From NCBI GenBank assembly GCA_963853835.1, contig OY970820.1:78860909-78924908 (forward strand): a stretch of 64,000 bases of DNA, written 5' to 3'. Each line of letters begins with the position of its first letter. The stretch's first letter is position 1. The translations under genes were made by a program, and so were the position numbers. The notes under the pieces are model-generated. The model searched no databases, was not told the origin of the DNA, and saw nothing but the letters and a program-made list of their open reading frames with translations. Below, one piece after another: positions 36,397-47,627 of the stretch. This stretch comes from Calendula officinalis. Its lineage: Eukaryota > Streptophyta > Magnoliopsida > Asterales > Asteraceae.

Positions 36397-39138
36397 CATA
36401 GCGTGTAAAACTGTTGTGTAATTCAGAAGTTCTGAGCCGGAGGTCACGATGTGGTGGACTCAGTAGATTGAGCAAGTGCTAGAGAGTAGCAAACGAAAGA
36501 GGAATGATATGGTGACGTTGGCATCACCATTGTTGAAGGATGAGGCGCTGACACGGTGGAATGTGTTGTATGAAACTTTGGGAAAGAGAGCGTGGTACAA
36601 GATGTTGTGAAAGGAACTCGCGAATGAGTTGAAAGGGTAAGTCTGCGCGGAAGGAAATCCAGAGAGGGGTTCATGATGCAACCTCGGAGATCTTAGGTGA
36701 AAATTGATGCTATGTGATTATGGCTTAATTGTTTGGTTGTTGCACGAATTAGTGCTTTTAGAAATTGGAGATGATTCGTATGACGTGGAGATTTATTTTT
36801 GGGAATAGTCTTCCCGGTTAGTACATGTATAGAAATTTCATAATGGAAAGGATTATGGACCGGTGTGTCGCATGTAGTAAGGATATAAGGGTTGATGCTA
36901 TTATGTAGTATCAAAGGAAGAACCACGATATTGGTAGATGTTTTCAACAAAAGGATAGTAGTACAATGAAGTGTTATGTCTTGGTAGGATTTGTTAGTAT
37001 GGATGCAAATTTTTGAAATAGAAACTTTGGAAATGGAATTTGGATATCCGGCGGGAATCCGGATAAGTAATGTAATATTATGATACGTGAGCGATAAAGG
37101 AAAGGATGACCAAGGTTTAGTGATGCCTTAAAACTCATAAATAGAAAATATGTGGAAAAGAATAAGTATCGGGAATGACGAATTTTGATTGTAGAAAACG
37201 GTTGAGTAAAAGTTGGCACTTAGCCATTGCAAGTTTTGTGTCGGGGATGATGGATTCGATATTAAGGGTAAGAAACAAGTGTTGGTAAAATGTCATAGTA
37301 AGGGTATGATGATAAATGACATGGGGTAGTGTGAGACTACGGTTGGGACAGTAATATTTCTAAGTCTCACGATGTATAAAAGTAGAACATTGAATGTTGG
37401 GCTATTAGGTACTAAGTCATAGGTTTCAAATGAAGATCGGAGTTAATTGGTTGACTCAAAGATGACCGGGTTGACCGGTGGATTATGGTTAATGGAATGG
37501 AGTGGTAGCTACTCCGGTGGCAACAAACGGATTTGGAAATGTGGTAATAAGGAAATGAATCGATTAAGGATGGCTAGTGTGTAAGTGAAACGGTAAATAG
37601 TAAACGAAGATTTTAATAGTTACCCGCGAGGTACAATGCATGTGCGTTATGTGATGGCCTTGAAGGCATATGAAAATGGAGAGGTGATGTTATATGAGAC
37701 GTGTTAAGTAGTATGTCAAATGGGAAATATGTTAAATATGAAAGGATATAATAATGTGATGTTATGGGAAGTGTGCTAATTGCATGATGAATAAAAAGAC
37801 GATTGAATGTGTAAGTTAGTGGTAAAATATGGGAGGTGAAAAGATGTATACTAGATGGTATTGGCGTGGCATATGCATATGTTTGTACATGTGCACAATA
37901 GAGGTGTTTAGATTGTATTGGCGTGATATATATATATACACATAATGAATGTGGAACCATGTGATTAATGAGTATTGTTATTATTCTATAACAAATGAGA
38001 ATTTGGTTTGAAATGCGGATTGCATTTAGGTTGTCTTTGTGTAGGAGATGCCTACGATTTGGAATATGAGGAAAGAGAAACTCCTAGTGGGCAAATTACT
38101 ATTTGGTAACCAAGATATAGTAAACTTGTATAAGATTGTGGAATGTTATTGTGGTAGAGGATCTAATACCGATAATTGAGAAAAAAAAGTTATGATATTG
38201 ATTGATGTGGTACAAAGATGGTTAAAAGAATACAAGTGATAGTATGAGTGACCAAATGAAGGTCAAGAAACGGTAAATGTTAGTGTGACCTTAAGTAAAG
38301 GTGCGACTCTCGGATTATTTGGGGAGAAATTGAAAGTTGGAAAAAAAACAGGAACAATTATTAAGGAAATAATAATAAGTAGAACCAGAAGTGTTAAATT
38401 GCGGGGTATTACCCCGTGAGTAGAGAATTTGTTAGTTGGGAAAAGTATGGTTGACTTTATGCAAAAGTCAAGATTAGTCAATTTGTGATTGGTTGACTTG
38501 GTCAAAGATACGCTTTGACTCTCGTTATGAATGTCTAGTGAATGATGAGAGCATAATATATTGATTGTGTCTATGTGAAAAGGTTAATGGAATAATTAAA
38601 AGAGATATAGTCGGATTATGCGACTTTGATCAGTTGAGTGTTTTCAAGTTGAATTTGGAATCGGGTATATGATGGTTGATGAATCATAATTAAAGGTCGA
38701 TGGTAAAGGAAATGATGATTAATGGAATCTTTTGCATGTAAAGAAATTGTTAAAGAATAGTTGACTTTGTGCTTAAGTCAAAGATTAGACAATGTTGGAT
38801 TATATCGACTCGGTCGAAGCTAGATTTTGTTATCCGTGTGGATCAATTACATGATTGTAATGATTGGTTCATATAGCTCCTATGTGTACAGCGAGTTTGG
38901 TTGAAGGATTGAAAGTGTTATGATCGAATTGTGAAATTTTGGCCCGTTTAAGTATTATGAGTTTAAGATTGATTTTTGACCCGTGCGGGCCTAACGGGGT
39001 TAAGTGAATGTTTAAATACATATTGTTGACTAAATTGGAATGGGAAAAGTTTGATGGTAATGACCACAAGGGAATGAGAACGGAATGCCCGGTCGAAAGT
39101 GGGTTGAAATATTTCTAGTGATTCCGAGGACGAAATCC
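36397..39138 (+). other. Gypsy X 3' internal region
   Basis: After the gag relic (36434-36645), about 2.5 kb without an open frame on either strand, ending shortly before the polypurine tract (CCGAGGACGAAATCC just precedes it). No RT or integrase motif was recognised. Confidence 0.65.
36434..36645 (+). pseudogene. Gypsy X gag core relic
   Basis: The frame reads EPEVTMWWTQ, a stop, IEQVLESSKRKRNDM, VTLASPLLKDEALTRWN and VLYETLGKRAW, then further stops. The spacing of W, IE, A-LL---A--W fits the retrotransposon gag core domain of Tekay/Del-type Gypsy elements. Read with the weak gag start at 15983-16177, it suggests X once encoded gag only. Confidence 0.55.
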
Positions 39139-39156
39139 TTTTAAGTGGTGGATAGT
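39139..39156 (+). other. Polypurine tract of Gypsy X
   Basis: TTTTAAGTGGTGGATAGT directly before the 3' LTR. Its counterpart in Gypsy D is TTTTAAGTGGAGTTGAGT. It primes plus-strand DNA synthesis in LTR elements. Confidence 0.6.
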
Positions 39157-39350
39157 TGTAACGACCCGAATTTTTGTGTTAAATAAATTATGAAAAAAAT
39201 ATGATAAATAAGAATAAATCATTTAAAGAACGTAGGAATTGGTTTCGTGTCATTTTGATATCGTATGAGAAAGTTATGGACGAAACGGGTCGAACCCGGG
39301 TAGTAAACGAGAAGGAAAAGAAATTCAAGAAAGGTTGCTGTAACGATTTA

Positions 39351-39529
39351 GTTAGTACCGATTTCGTTAGTACTGACTTCGTTAGTACTGATTTCGTTAG
39401 TGCTGATTTCCGTTAGTGCTGATCAGTTAGTGCTGATTCCGTTAGTGCTGATCAGTTAGTGCTGACTCCGTTAGTGCTGATTTCCGTTAGTGCTGATCAG
39501 TTACTGCTGATCAGTTACTGCTGATTTTT
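39351..39529 (+). repeat. Minisatellite in the 3' LTR of X, about 12 units
   Basis: Same unit types and order as in the 5' LTR, but the GTTACTGCTGATCA block has only two units instead of six, and the CTCC-type units are fewer. Confidence 0.85.
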
Positions 39530-40571
39530 GTCTAGAACACCTTAAATACGGGTTTTTGGCCATTAAGTGCCAAACTTGAAACCCTAACTCTCTCTCTAAG
39601 TTCTTATACATACTTTGAGTGGAAAAGGTCATCTGAAGCCGATTTTGGGGTCCGAATCAACTGATTTTGCTTCTATTGTCGAAGATTAAGGTAAATCTTC
39701 ACTCATTGATGTTTATTACTTTAGATCCATGGAAGTAAAAGCTTGGATCTCGAACCCTAGTTCTTGGATTTTTCTTAAATGGTGAAATAAATGTTTTGTA
39801 CACTTAATAGATGATATTTTAACAAATGAAACAAATGTATGGTTAAGATTTGTAAGAACATTAAGATTTGGCTAAACCTAGGGTTTTGGAAAATCATCAA
39901 AATTGGGGGAAAGTGTTATCAAAGGGACTTCTAATAATAAAAGGGTGTATTACTAGTAGTATTTGTTGTTGAACAACTTGTGATTGTTGTATTAGGCTTT
40001 TGGTGAAATCTTGGAAAGTCGATTGATTGTTGGAGCAAGAAATTGGCGTAAAAAGCACGGTTGGAGCATTTTATTGCTAAGGTGAGTACGTGTGGACTTT
40101 ACTGAGTACATAGCCTTTGAATTACTTTTCTTACTTGTGTTATCGTCTATTTGCTTATTTGTGTAGACTTATAATATGTTGAGTTAGTGATAGATATTAT
40201 TGATAATATTGGACTAACTTGTTTGATGATGAAAGTGATAGCCGAGAGCTAGTTGACATAACCGTTGAGTTATGGGGAGATGGGCGACTCCCGGTCATGA
40301 GATGTGGATTGAGGGGCAGTTGGGTGGATTCCCATCGACTCATCCACGTTAGTAGCCTTGCTAGCTGGACGTATTTCGGCGAGTAAGGCAGGTATCGGTA
40401 GATTGGGCGATTCCCTCTTGTCGGTATCTTGTTTCTAGTTAGTTCGGGGGCAACTCGATAACTGGATATGTGCGTGTTCTAGCTAGTTCGGGGGCAACCC
40501 GATAGTTAGATATGTTTGCTAAGAGAGCAAGTTTGATAGGGTCACAATAGAGTGACTAGATTGGATAGACA

Positions 40572-40574
<3 letters not shown>

Positions 40575-40666
<92 letters not shown>
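40575..40666. repeat. (AT)n microsatellite
   Basis: About 92 bp of AT repeats ending directly at a MITE; AT and GT repeats resume after it (41055-41095). Confidence 0.95.
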
Positions 40667-40670
<4 letters not shown>

Positions 40671-41054
40671 CCGGATCCGGTGAGGACTCATTTCCTCGCG
40701 AGGACTGTGAGGACTCCAAAAAAAACTCTAAAAATGATACAAAACAAACGTTTTTCAAAAAATTCCTTTTTTAAACATTAAAATCGCTATGTATAAGATC
40801 CAAAAAAAAAATTCCAAAAATGATCCAAAAAAAATAAATATGGATCATAATAATGATCCACAAAAAAAATCTGGATCATTGTTATGATTCGCTAAAAAAA
40901 GTGGATCATAATTTTTTTTTTGAAATATTTTTTTTGTCAAATGTAATAATAATCATGGTGGGTTATATATATTTTTTTCGGAATTTTTTGAAATTTTTAT
41001 GAGGTGTCCTCGCGAGTGCTCACCGAAAAAAGAGTCCTCACAGGATCCCACTTC
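40667..41054. mobile_element. MITE inserted in an AT microsatellite (Micron-like)
   Basis: Left end GGGTCCGGATCCGGTGAGGA; right end inverted GAAGTGGGATCCTGTGAGGA. CTCGCGAGGAC follows in both arms. Both sides abut AT repeats, as described for the Micron MITEs of rice. The 5' LTR of X has only a short TATATATA at the same place, so this insertion came after X. Confidence 0.65.
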
Positions 41055-41402
41055 TATATATATATATATGTGTGTGTGTGTATGTGTGTGTGTGTGTAAC
41101 GTGACATTTTATTATCATTGGGTCTAAACCCATGTAGCTCACGAGACGTTTTTGTCTCACGTACTCCTTGTTGTTTTTGCTATGTACTCAGGTTCAGGAT
41201 TGAAGGTTTAGGTACGCATGGATAGATATGCGGGGCCTAGAGTAGAAGAACATTAGATTGGATTTATGCTTAGCTTTGATTTTGATCTATTTTGTAACAC
41301 CAACTTTATACTCTGATTTTCATACCAAAGGTTTTTATAAATCCATATTTTTGGAACGGTTCTTCTATTTATAAAAATTATATTTTGGGCAAATGTTTTG
41401 TA

Positions 41403-41684
41403 CTTCCTCTGATTCAAAATAAGTGCAACACTTTCCAAAAAGAGGTGATTCAAAATAAGTGCAACACTTTCCTTATTTGACATATTTTTATCTATAAAAT
41501 TACTATTTTATCCCTACTTAACTTTATTAAACATCATTAATTTCTCTTTCTTCAATAAAGACAAAAATTATGGTGGGACCCTTTTCATTAATTATCTCTT
41601 TAATTTATCATAATCTCCATTAAACTATTTTACTTCAAAATCCGTGAAAATACAAATGTTGCACTTATTTTGAATCGGAGGAAG
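41403..41684. mobile_element. Stowaway-like MITE in the 3' LTR of X
   Basis: Inverted ends CTTCCTCTGATTCAAAATAA and CTTCCTCCGATTCAAAATAA with TA on both sides (41401-41402, 41685-41686). At the left end the segment GATTCAAAATAAGTGCAACA occurs twice in tandem. 282 bp, no coding capacity. Confidence 0.85.
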
Positions 41685-41706
41685 TACTAAAATTTGAGGT
41701 GTTACA

Positions 41707-42159
41707 CATCTTTCTCGTTTTTGAAGTGCCACACCAAGCTCGACACAACGCAATTTCCTCCTTTTCCGTCCATGGTATTTGTGTGTCTTCTTCCACATCT
41801 TCTTCCACAACTTCTTCAACAACTTCTTTTGCTTTCCCTTTCCCTTTCCTCTTTCGCTTGCTCCCTCCCGCTTGTGGTTCTTGTGTTTGAGTTTGATAGG
41901 GCGTTTGTTGAGAAAGTGTATTTTGTTGAAAATATTGTGATGTGGGTGCAAATAGAGATACATTTTGTGAGTATTGAGGTTGTTGAAATTGAGGTTGTTG
42001 AAATTGAGGTGCGTTTTGTGGATAAAATTGTGGAGGTGGGGCAACACCGGAATTTAGGAGGTTGATATATTGCTCGAAGCCGCCAAATCCAAGGTTCGAT
42101 GGTATATTTTGTTGTGAAGGTTGGTTTGGTGTTTGTGGAGGGTTGTTGTGTGGATCCAT
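41707..42159 (-). pseudogene. Harbinger ORF1-like protein, N-terminal part (SANT/Myb start)
   Basis: Upstream half of the split ORF1. It starts MDPHNNPPQTPNQ, then a Gln/Pro/Asn-rich region, a basic stretch (GGSKRKRKGKGKAK, a likely nuclear signal), an acidic run (EEVVEEDVEED) and WTEKEEIALCRAWCGTS, the first helix of a SANT/Myb-like domain. The frame reaches the X insertion at 41707. A one-base difference in the A run near 41725 puts it out of phase with the other half at 12908-13688, so the gene had probably begun to decay too. Harbinger ORF1 proteins bind DNA and help bring in the transposase. Confidence 0.75.
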
Positions 42160-42291
42160 TGTAAGTAGAGATGTATGAAGATTGGGGTTTGTAGAGAGTA
42201 AAAAGGATTAATTTTGTGTGTAAAATGAGTGAAAATAGGTAAATATATATAGGTAAATAATTAAAAGAAAAAAAAAAAATTTTAAATTACG

Positions 42292-42307
42292 ACGGCTATA
42301 TAGCCGT
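42292..42307. other. 16-bp perfect palindrome upstream of Harbinger ORF1
   Basis: ACGGCTATATAGCCGT, about 130 bp upstream of the ORF1 start and directly followed by GCCCAACGGCTATTTTCG, which repeats the ACGGCTAT half-site. It may be a protein-binding or subterminal site. Confidence 0.6.
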
Positions 42308-42385
42308 TGCCCAACGGCTATTTTCGATCAAAAGACGCTCCCCACGCCCGTTGCCTCCTGTGCTCTGTTGCCAAGACCCACCACG

Positions 42386-42435
42386 CCCCCCCTCCCCCCC
42401 CCACGCCGTTCGCGGGGGGGAGGGGGGGGGTGGGG
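42386..42435. other. C-tract / G-tract inverted repeat
   Basis: Seven C, T, nine C, then an 11-base spacer, then seven G, A, eight G, T, five G. It can fold as a very stable hairpin or as a G-quadruplex / i-motif. Lies in the right subterminal part of the Harbinger element, where CCACGCC also recurs. Confidence 0.8.
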
Positions 42436-42518
42436 GTGTTCCGATGCTTCACCACGCCGTGGCCTAGCCACATCACACCCCACGCCGAAGGGCATGGAAC
42501 CCATACCGGTTCGCCTTA

Positions 42519-43262
42519 GGAGCAATTTCTGGAAAAAAAATCATCACTTGTCCAATGAGGTTTTGCATCTTCAGTTTTGCAAAATGGTAAGTTCCCAATT
42601 TTAACCAGCAACTTTTTCTTCAAATTTTATCTATTTATTTGAAATTTCATGTTTGATTCTATGTTCATCTGAATTTAAAAAGTCAATTTTCAAAATCAAT
42701 AAATCTGAATTGGATGATACAATTACTAATAAAAATTTACAACTCTGTTTTATTATTTTACATAGTATTTATTTCTAGCTACTTAATCAAATTAGGTGAT
42801 TTAGTAGTTGCTAGGTGCTACAAATGCTTTGCCATGTTACATTTTGTAATCCTTTTTAACTTTGGTATTTAACACTCAAGAATCTAGTTAGAGATTAGAA
42901 TTATGCAGCTCCCTTATTATATGTTTTCATTGGTAGTCAAGTTCACAAGCAAGTGGGGGCATTTTTTTTCCCTTTTCACCTCAGGTATCAAAATTCATTA
43001 GATCGGCCCTGTATAGTAGAGATAAAATACATGAGTGCATGACACATGCATCCTCTAATTAACGAAAAATAAGCTTGAATATCACAACATAGGAAATGCT
43101 CAACACAAGAAAAACTTACTACATATTACAACAGTAACGGATGTTCACACATAAACTGCAAGTCATGCATAAGCACACAAACCCGACCAACCAGATTTCA
43201 TCGGGCCGCATTAGGTTTTTTTTACCTCTAACCCAACCCGGCAACCCGATGGACACCTCTAA
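42519..43262. other. Region between Harbinger and GST, no gene
   Basis: AT-rich host DNA. Close to the GST stop codon (43196-43262), a segment reading inwards as AGAGGTGTCCATCGGGTTGC resembles one end of a hAT-type non-autonomous element. No opposite end was found. Confidence 0.45.
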
Positions 43263-44668
43263 TTACACCTTACCAAAACGCTTCTTGAAAAATTCAAGCA
43301 AGTGTGCTCTTGGAGGTAATATTTTCTTGACAACGTCACAATTGACAAAGTTATCAGCCCATTCCGTTATCTTTGGAAACTTGTCTTTAGTGACAAACTT
43401 TATTTCACTAGCTTCTTGGATTGTTCCAAGCCAATAAGCTATGAAATCAGCAGAAATATCGATCAGGTTAATGTTGTCACCTCCAAAAAACTTGTTACCT
43501 TTGACTGTTAGTTCATTTTCAAGTATTTGCAGTTGCTTACAAGCTTCTGCAATCGCTTGCTCATCTCCATGGCTCACAAAAACCTTCATTGCTGATGGAA
43601 TAACCTAAAAACACCATATAATATATAATCATGTAATTTCTTGTTATATTATTAAATAGTAAAGACACCGTATAATATATAATCATTTCTTGTTATACTA
43701 TTAAATAGTAAAGACATAGTACGTGTCAAGAACAATTTATGTAATTCACTCTTAGTTTGAGGTTATATGTAGTAATTGGCGACTTGGCGATAATACATCG
43801 AATACGTACAATAAGTTTTATTGGATCAGTGAAGTGTTAGAGATCTAGGGGCTCTTTCAGAATGTTTAGATGAATAATAGAGGTTTGGATGATGCATAGG
43901 CTCTATATAAATATTTATCTGAATAATAAATTGTTGTTTGGTTAGACACATGATAAATTGTTGTTTGGACACCTGAATGATGAAAAAGGTCATTTTAATC
44001 CTCTAAACTAATTTTTGTTTTTTTGGTTAGAAATCTAGATGATATTGCTAATGATGACCGAACTTATACATAATCACAACAAAAACATAGCATCCATCTT
44101 ACCAATTCAAACTATACCTTAGATCTGATTAAAACTCATATTAGCCACATTTTACTAATTTAGGTGGCGCAATCATCTAGTGGCCAAACAATTAAACAGC
44201 TCCGTCGAGTGATTTAATATATGAAATCGTTTTTTAATATATGTGTACACAGTACACATCTTACATAACGTGAAGTTAATGTGCAAGTTGTGTTATTTAA
44301 TGTATAGATCACGCATGTCACTAGAAGTCAGAGAGTATATACAACGAAACAATTACCTTATCATCGATAAATTTGGCCCAAAAACGAGCAACAGCCTTTT
44401 CATAAGGATCCTGAGGCAAAATCGGAAATCCTTTCCAGACATCATCAATGTACTCAACTATCACAAGTGACTCTGAAACCGGCTTTCCATTGTGTACCAG
44501 CACGGGTACCTTCTTATGAACAGGATTGTACTTGAACACGTCAGCACTCATGTTGCTGAGATCTTGTTCCAAGTTTTCGTACTTGATTCCCTTGAGATCT
44601 AAAGCAATCTTCACTCTGCAAACAAATGGACTTCCTCCAATGGCATACAACTTCACTTCATCAACCAT
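43263..44668 (-). CDS. Tau-class glutathione S-transferase, two exons, apparently intact
   Basis: Exon 1 is 44357-44668 (104 codons) and exon 2 is 43263-43604 (113 codons plus stop), joined in phase 0 across a 752-bp intron with GT and AG ends: 217 residues, normal for tau GSTs. The thioredoxin-like domain starts MVDEVKLYAIGGSPFVCRV with the expected catalytic Ser13. KKVPVLVHN and ES at 66-67 bind glutathione. The helical domain has FFGGDNINLIDI, DKFPKITEWADNF and FFKKRFGKV at the C-terminus. The intron position after KFIDDK is that of tau GST genes. Likely role: cytosolic conjugation of glutathione to toxic or stress-derived electrophiles. It is the only intact one of three copies in the window. 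Confidence 0.92.
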
Positions 44669-44740
44669 TTTTCGATGATCTGTTCAATCAGTGACACCTA
44701 TTTTCAGGTTTAATTTGGAGATAATATATCAGTGAACGGG

Positions 44741-44750
44741 TTATATAAAT
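44741..44750 (-). promoter_or_regulatory. TATA-like box of the intact GST
   Basis: ATTTATATAA on the minus strand, 73-82 bp upstream of the ATG. A similar box (TATTTATATCA) lies at nearly the same distance before the GST pseudogene, so both copies share a promoter layout. Confidence 0.6.
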
Positions 44751-45854
44751 ACTAATGCAGTACTGCTGAGTTGTTGGACGTTAATATAATTAATGGTGTT
44801 AAGAGTTGTATGATATGCAGAATAAGTTGTACTTTACGTACGTTGGGATCGGCAACATTTAAATATGAGACAGGTTCCCATTTTTGAATTAAAATAATAA
44901 CATATCCATATTATCAAAATATATAGTCATAAAACTATTTAATATATTAACCAAAAGTAGTGGTGCATTAGTTTTGATCTTCAGAAAAATGTAAAATTTT
45001 GAGAAGATTTAAAATTCAATATGTAAGAGCAATAAAATATACCTTATGTGGTCTTAGAGGTTCACATGTACTGACTTCAACCTACTTACAAAGTGGATGA
45101 GCGGATGATTGTCCTGAGATTAGCCAACTCATGCTAGAAAGAAAAAAAAAAGCTATTTAATATAATTTTATTACTAATTAAAGCTCTTACATGTTACTCA
45201 TAAATCGTATATATAAAACTAAATATGATATGTGATATTCTGAAGAAAAACAATTTAAGATCACAATCATATATTAATACAGAAATATACATCATCAATG
45301 AAGTAATTATCTTGGGGAAGAAGCTAGGGGCTGAAATGATGTTAGGCTACGTATGCGCATACGCAAGGTAGAAAGATGGAAACTTCTTGAACCGCTTCGG
45401 TTGTCGGTTGTTCACCAGCTTCCATTCACGTCTTCGATTAATTAAAAACTAATGTGTTATTTTATGAGAGCATGGGGTGTGGGGGAAGTTATCCCCTCAT
45501 TATTTGCTTATAACGCCGCCAAATATCAAAAAACCATACCCCCTTGCTTCGTTATTGGCCCGCCATTTCGATTTCGTCATGGCTTTGGCGATTCGCCAAA
45601 GGGAAACCAGCGGGGGTGGGGGTGGGGGTGGGGGTCTTTAACCAATCAAAATACAGCAAATAACAAATATGGGACCCCTATAACACCACTTTAACTATAA
45701 CACCAGGGAGCCACTTTTTCCTCCCCAATTTATAGCCAAGTTATAACCCCAAAAACACTATAACATGTCTATAACATACCTTCCACACCTTGTGCTCTGA
45801 AAATTATGACAACGTTTAAAGATGTTATACAAAATCATACTTCTCTTAAAATTA
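44751..45854. other. Upstream region of the GST, no other gene
   Basis: AT-rich. CTACGTATGCGCATACGCAAGG at 45347-45368 resembles a repeated motif near 56868. A run of GGGGGT units lies at about 45614-45635. The 80-codon frame across 45452-45694 has no recognisable features. The 9-bp target copy of the adjacent Mutator-like element ends this region. Confidence 0.5.
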
Positions 45855-46167
45855 GAGTTGCGTTCCATTATTTTTACGAAGTCCTGAGGAACAAATCTCA
45901 ATCATTGATCAATAATATCTAATGGTCATGATTAATCACGTATATAATATATTGAGGGGTATTTTGGTCATTTTTTAAAAAATAAAAATATTTTTTTATT
46001 TTTTATTTTATATTTTAGAATTTTTATTTTTTCATTATGAAGGGGGATTTTGGTCATTTAGCACTTGAAAATATTTCGATTTATTTTTTACTGGTATTTT
46101 TTATTTTAAAATTTTAAATTTTTTTTATTTTTATTTTTATATTAATTTTTTTCATTAAAAAATAATA

Positions 46168-46479
46168 CTTCCTCCGATTCAAAATAAGTGATACACTTGG
46201 GGTTTCACGGTTTTTGAGGCAAAAGATTATAATGATGGTTAAATTAGATTAATTTGATGGTTATTGGGGAATGGGTCCCACACTTTTTGAATAAAGTAAG
46301 GTTAATGATGTTTAAAAGTAAAAAGTAAGGGTAAAGAGGCCATTTCACTTTGTTAAAGTAGATAGTTAGTGGGTGTGGGTCCCATTTTTTTGCCAAATAA
46401 GGAAATTTTTCAAAGTGTATCACTTATTTTGAATCACCCCAAAAAGGAAAGTGTATCACTTATTTTGAATCGGAGGAAG
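46168..46479. mobile_element. Stowaway-like MITE inside the Mutator-like element
   Basis: Both ends read inwards CTTCCTCCGATTCAAAATAA, with TA on both sides (46166-46167, 46480-46481). The right end is doubled: the CTTATTTTGAATC segment occurs twice. Same family as 41403-41684 but in the opposite orientation, judged by the doubled end. Confidence 0.85.
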
Positions 46480-46576
46480 TATGTATTTGATAATTGCGTG
46501 TATGACTTAATCACATGTGATTTTAGTGTAATCACTCATGATTTTAGTGTAAAATCACATGTGATTGTATATTTAA

Positions 46577-47627
46577 GGGGTGTTTGGGATTGCTTATTTT
46601 AAAGTGTTTGGATAACTAAGATTATCTAATAGTTTATTATGTAAAATTACCAAAATGTCCAAATAAACATAATGGTAATCTGACATGTTATCTTTTTTAT
46701 TTCCACAACCGCCACATAAATCTTCCCCTACATGATTTCTATTTTCAAAATTAAACTTTTCTTTGAAGAAATTGATACTGGAAATTGAAATCAACAACGT
46801 CGTCTTCAAAAGTCAACCTCCGATCAAACATTATCCTTCATGGCATCTCAAATCTGGCTCATAATCGTTGCTCAAATTTTCGAAATCAGACAACTATTTC
46901 TTCTTGTTCCTCTCAATGATTTGGTAATCTATACGCTATTGATTTCAATAATGTAAATATTATGCTCGCTCAAAAGCTAGAGGATACCTTTGTAAATTTT
47001 ATGTTAGAGGAAAATCACGTTTTAGAAAAGCAGGTATCCACCTGCTTTTGCAAATCGGCGTTTTGTGCCCCCAAATAAGCAGATAAGTGATTTCAAATTT
47101 GCTTTGCCAAACACTGCAGGGTGTGTTTGGATAAGCTTTTTAACTTTAAAAGTCCTTTTAGGTAAAAGGACTTATTAACTTTTTAGTTTTATTAAGGAGT
47201 TTTACAAAATTTGTTTGATTTAGCTTATTAACTTATTGGTATTGAAAAGTTGATAAGTTATTTTTTAAAATGTGTTTGGATTAGTTTTTTGGTCTAAAAT
47301 GACTAAAAAGGGAAGTGGGGAAGTGAAGAGGAGGTAGGTTTTGATAGGTCATTAAGGGTACTTGTGTAATTTGTGCTCAAAAAGTCATAAGTTGTTTTGA
47401 AAAGTTACTACCCTCTTACTTTTTAAAAATAACTTTTCAAAGCTTTACAAAAAATCATTTGAAAAGGACTTTTAACTTTACACAAATAACTTATTGACTT
47501 ATTAACTTTTTGAAAAGTTAATAAGTTAATAAGTCACATTTTGAAGCATTCCCGCAGACTGAATTTTTGTGTTTTCATATCGAGTTAATCAGAAAATCTG
47601 GTTGCAAACGCAACCCCAAACACCCAC
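46577..47627. mobile_element. TIR element nested in the Mutator-like element
   Basis: Left end GGGGTGTTTGGGATTGC; right end inverted GTGGGTGTTTGGGGTTGC. TTAA lies next to both ends, so the target copy may be TTA or TTAA. The GGGTGTTTGG start is typical of Tourist-like (Harbinger) MITEs. It is split by another insertion near 47119. Confidence 0.55.
47119..47553. mobile_element. Innermost TIR-like element, fourth nesting level
   Basis: Begins GGGTGTGTTTGGATAAGC after CACTGCA and ends GAAGCATTCCCG. AACTTTTTAGTT, AAGTTAATAAGTTAATAAGT and related strings make most of it self-complementary. The ends match only loosely and the target duplication is unclear (CAG or GCAG). Confidence 0.35.

Larger units (their letters stand above)
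39157..41706 (+). repeat. 3' LTR of Gypsy X
   Basis: Starts TGTAACGACCCG and ends GGTGTTACA. It is longer than the 5' LTR because of an AT microsatellite with an inserted MITE (40575-41056) and a Stowaway-like MITE (41403-41684). The stretch 40220-40550 differs clearly from the 5' LTR (a GGGGGCAACCCGATA-type segment is doubled), so the two LTRs are old or have exchanged with other copies. Confidence 0.82.

Noticed and set aside
41694..42065. 123-codon plus-strand frame
   Set aside because: Antisense shadow of Harbinger ORF1, which has recognisable SANT features on the other strand.
41707..42159. A theta-class GST gene
   Set aside because: Proteins of this family are often labelled GST T3-like in databases, but the sequence is a Harbinger ORF1 with a SANT start and has no GST fold motifs.
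42307..42604. Pro/Gly-rich frames on both strands
   Set aside because: Products of the C/G tracts in the Harbinger subterminal region.
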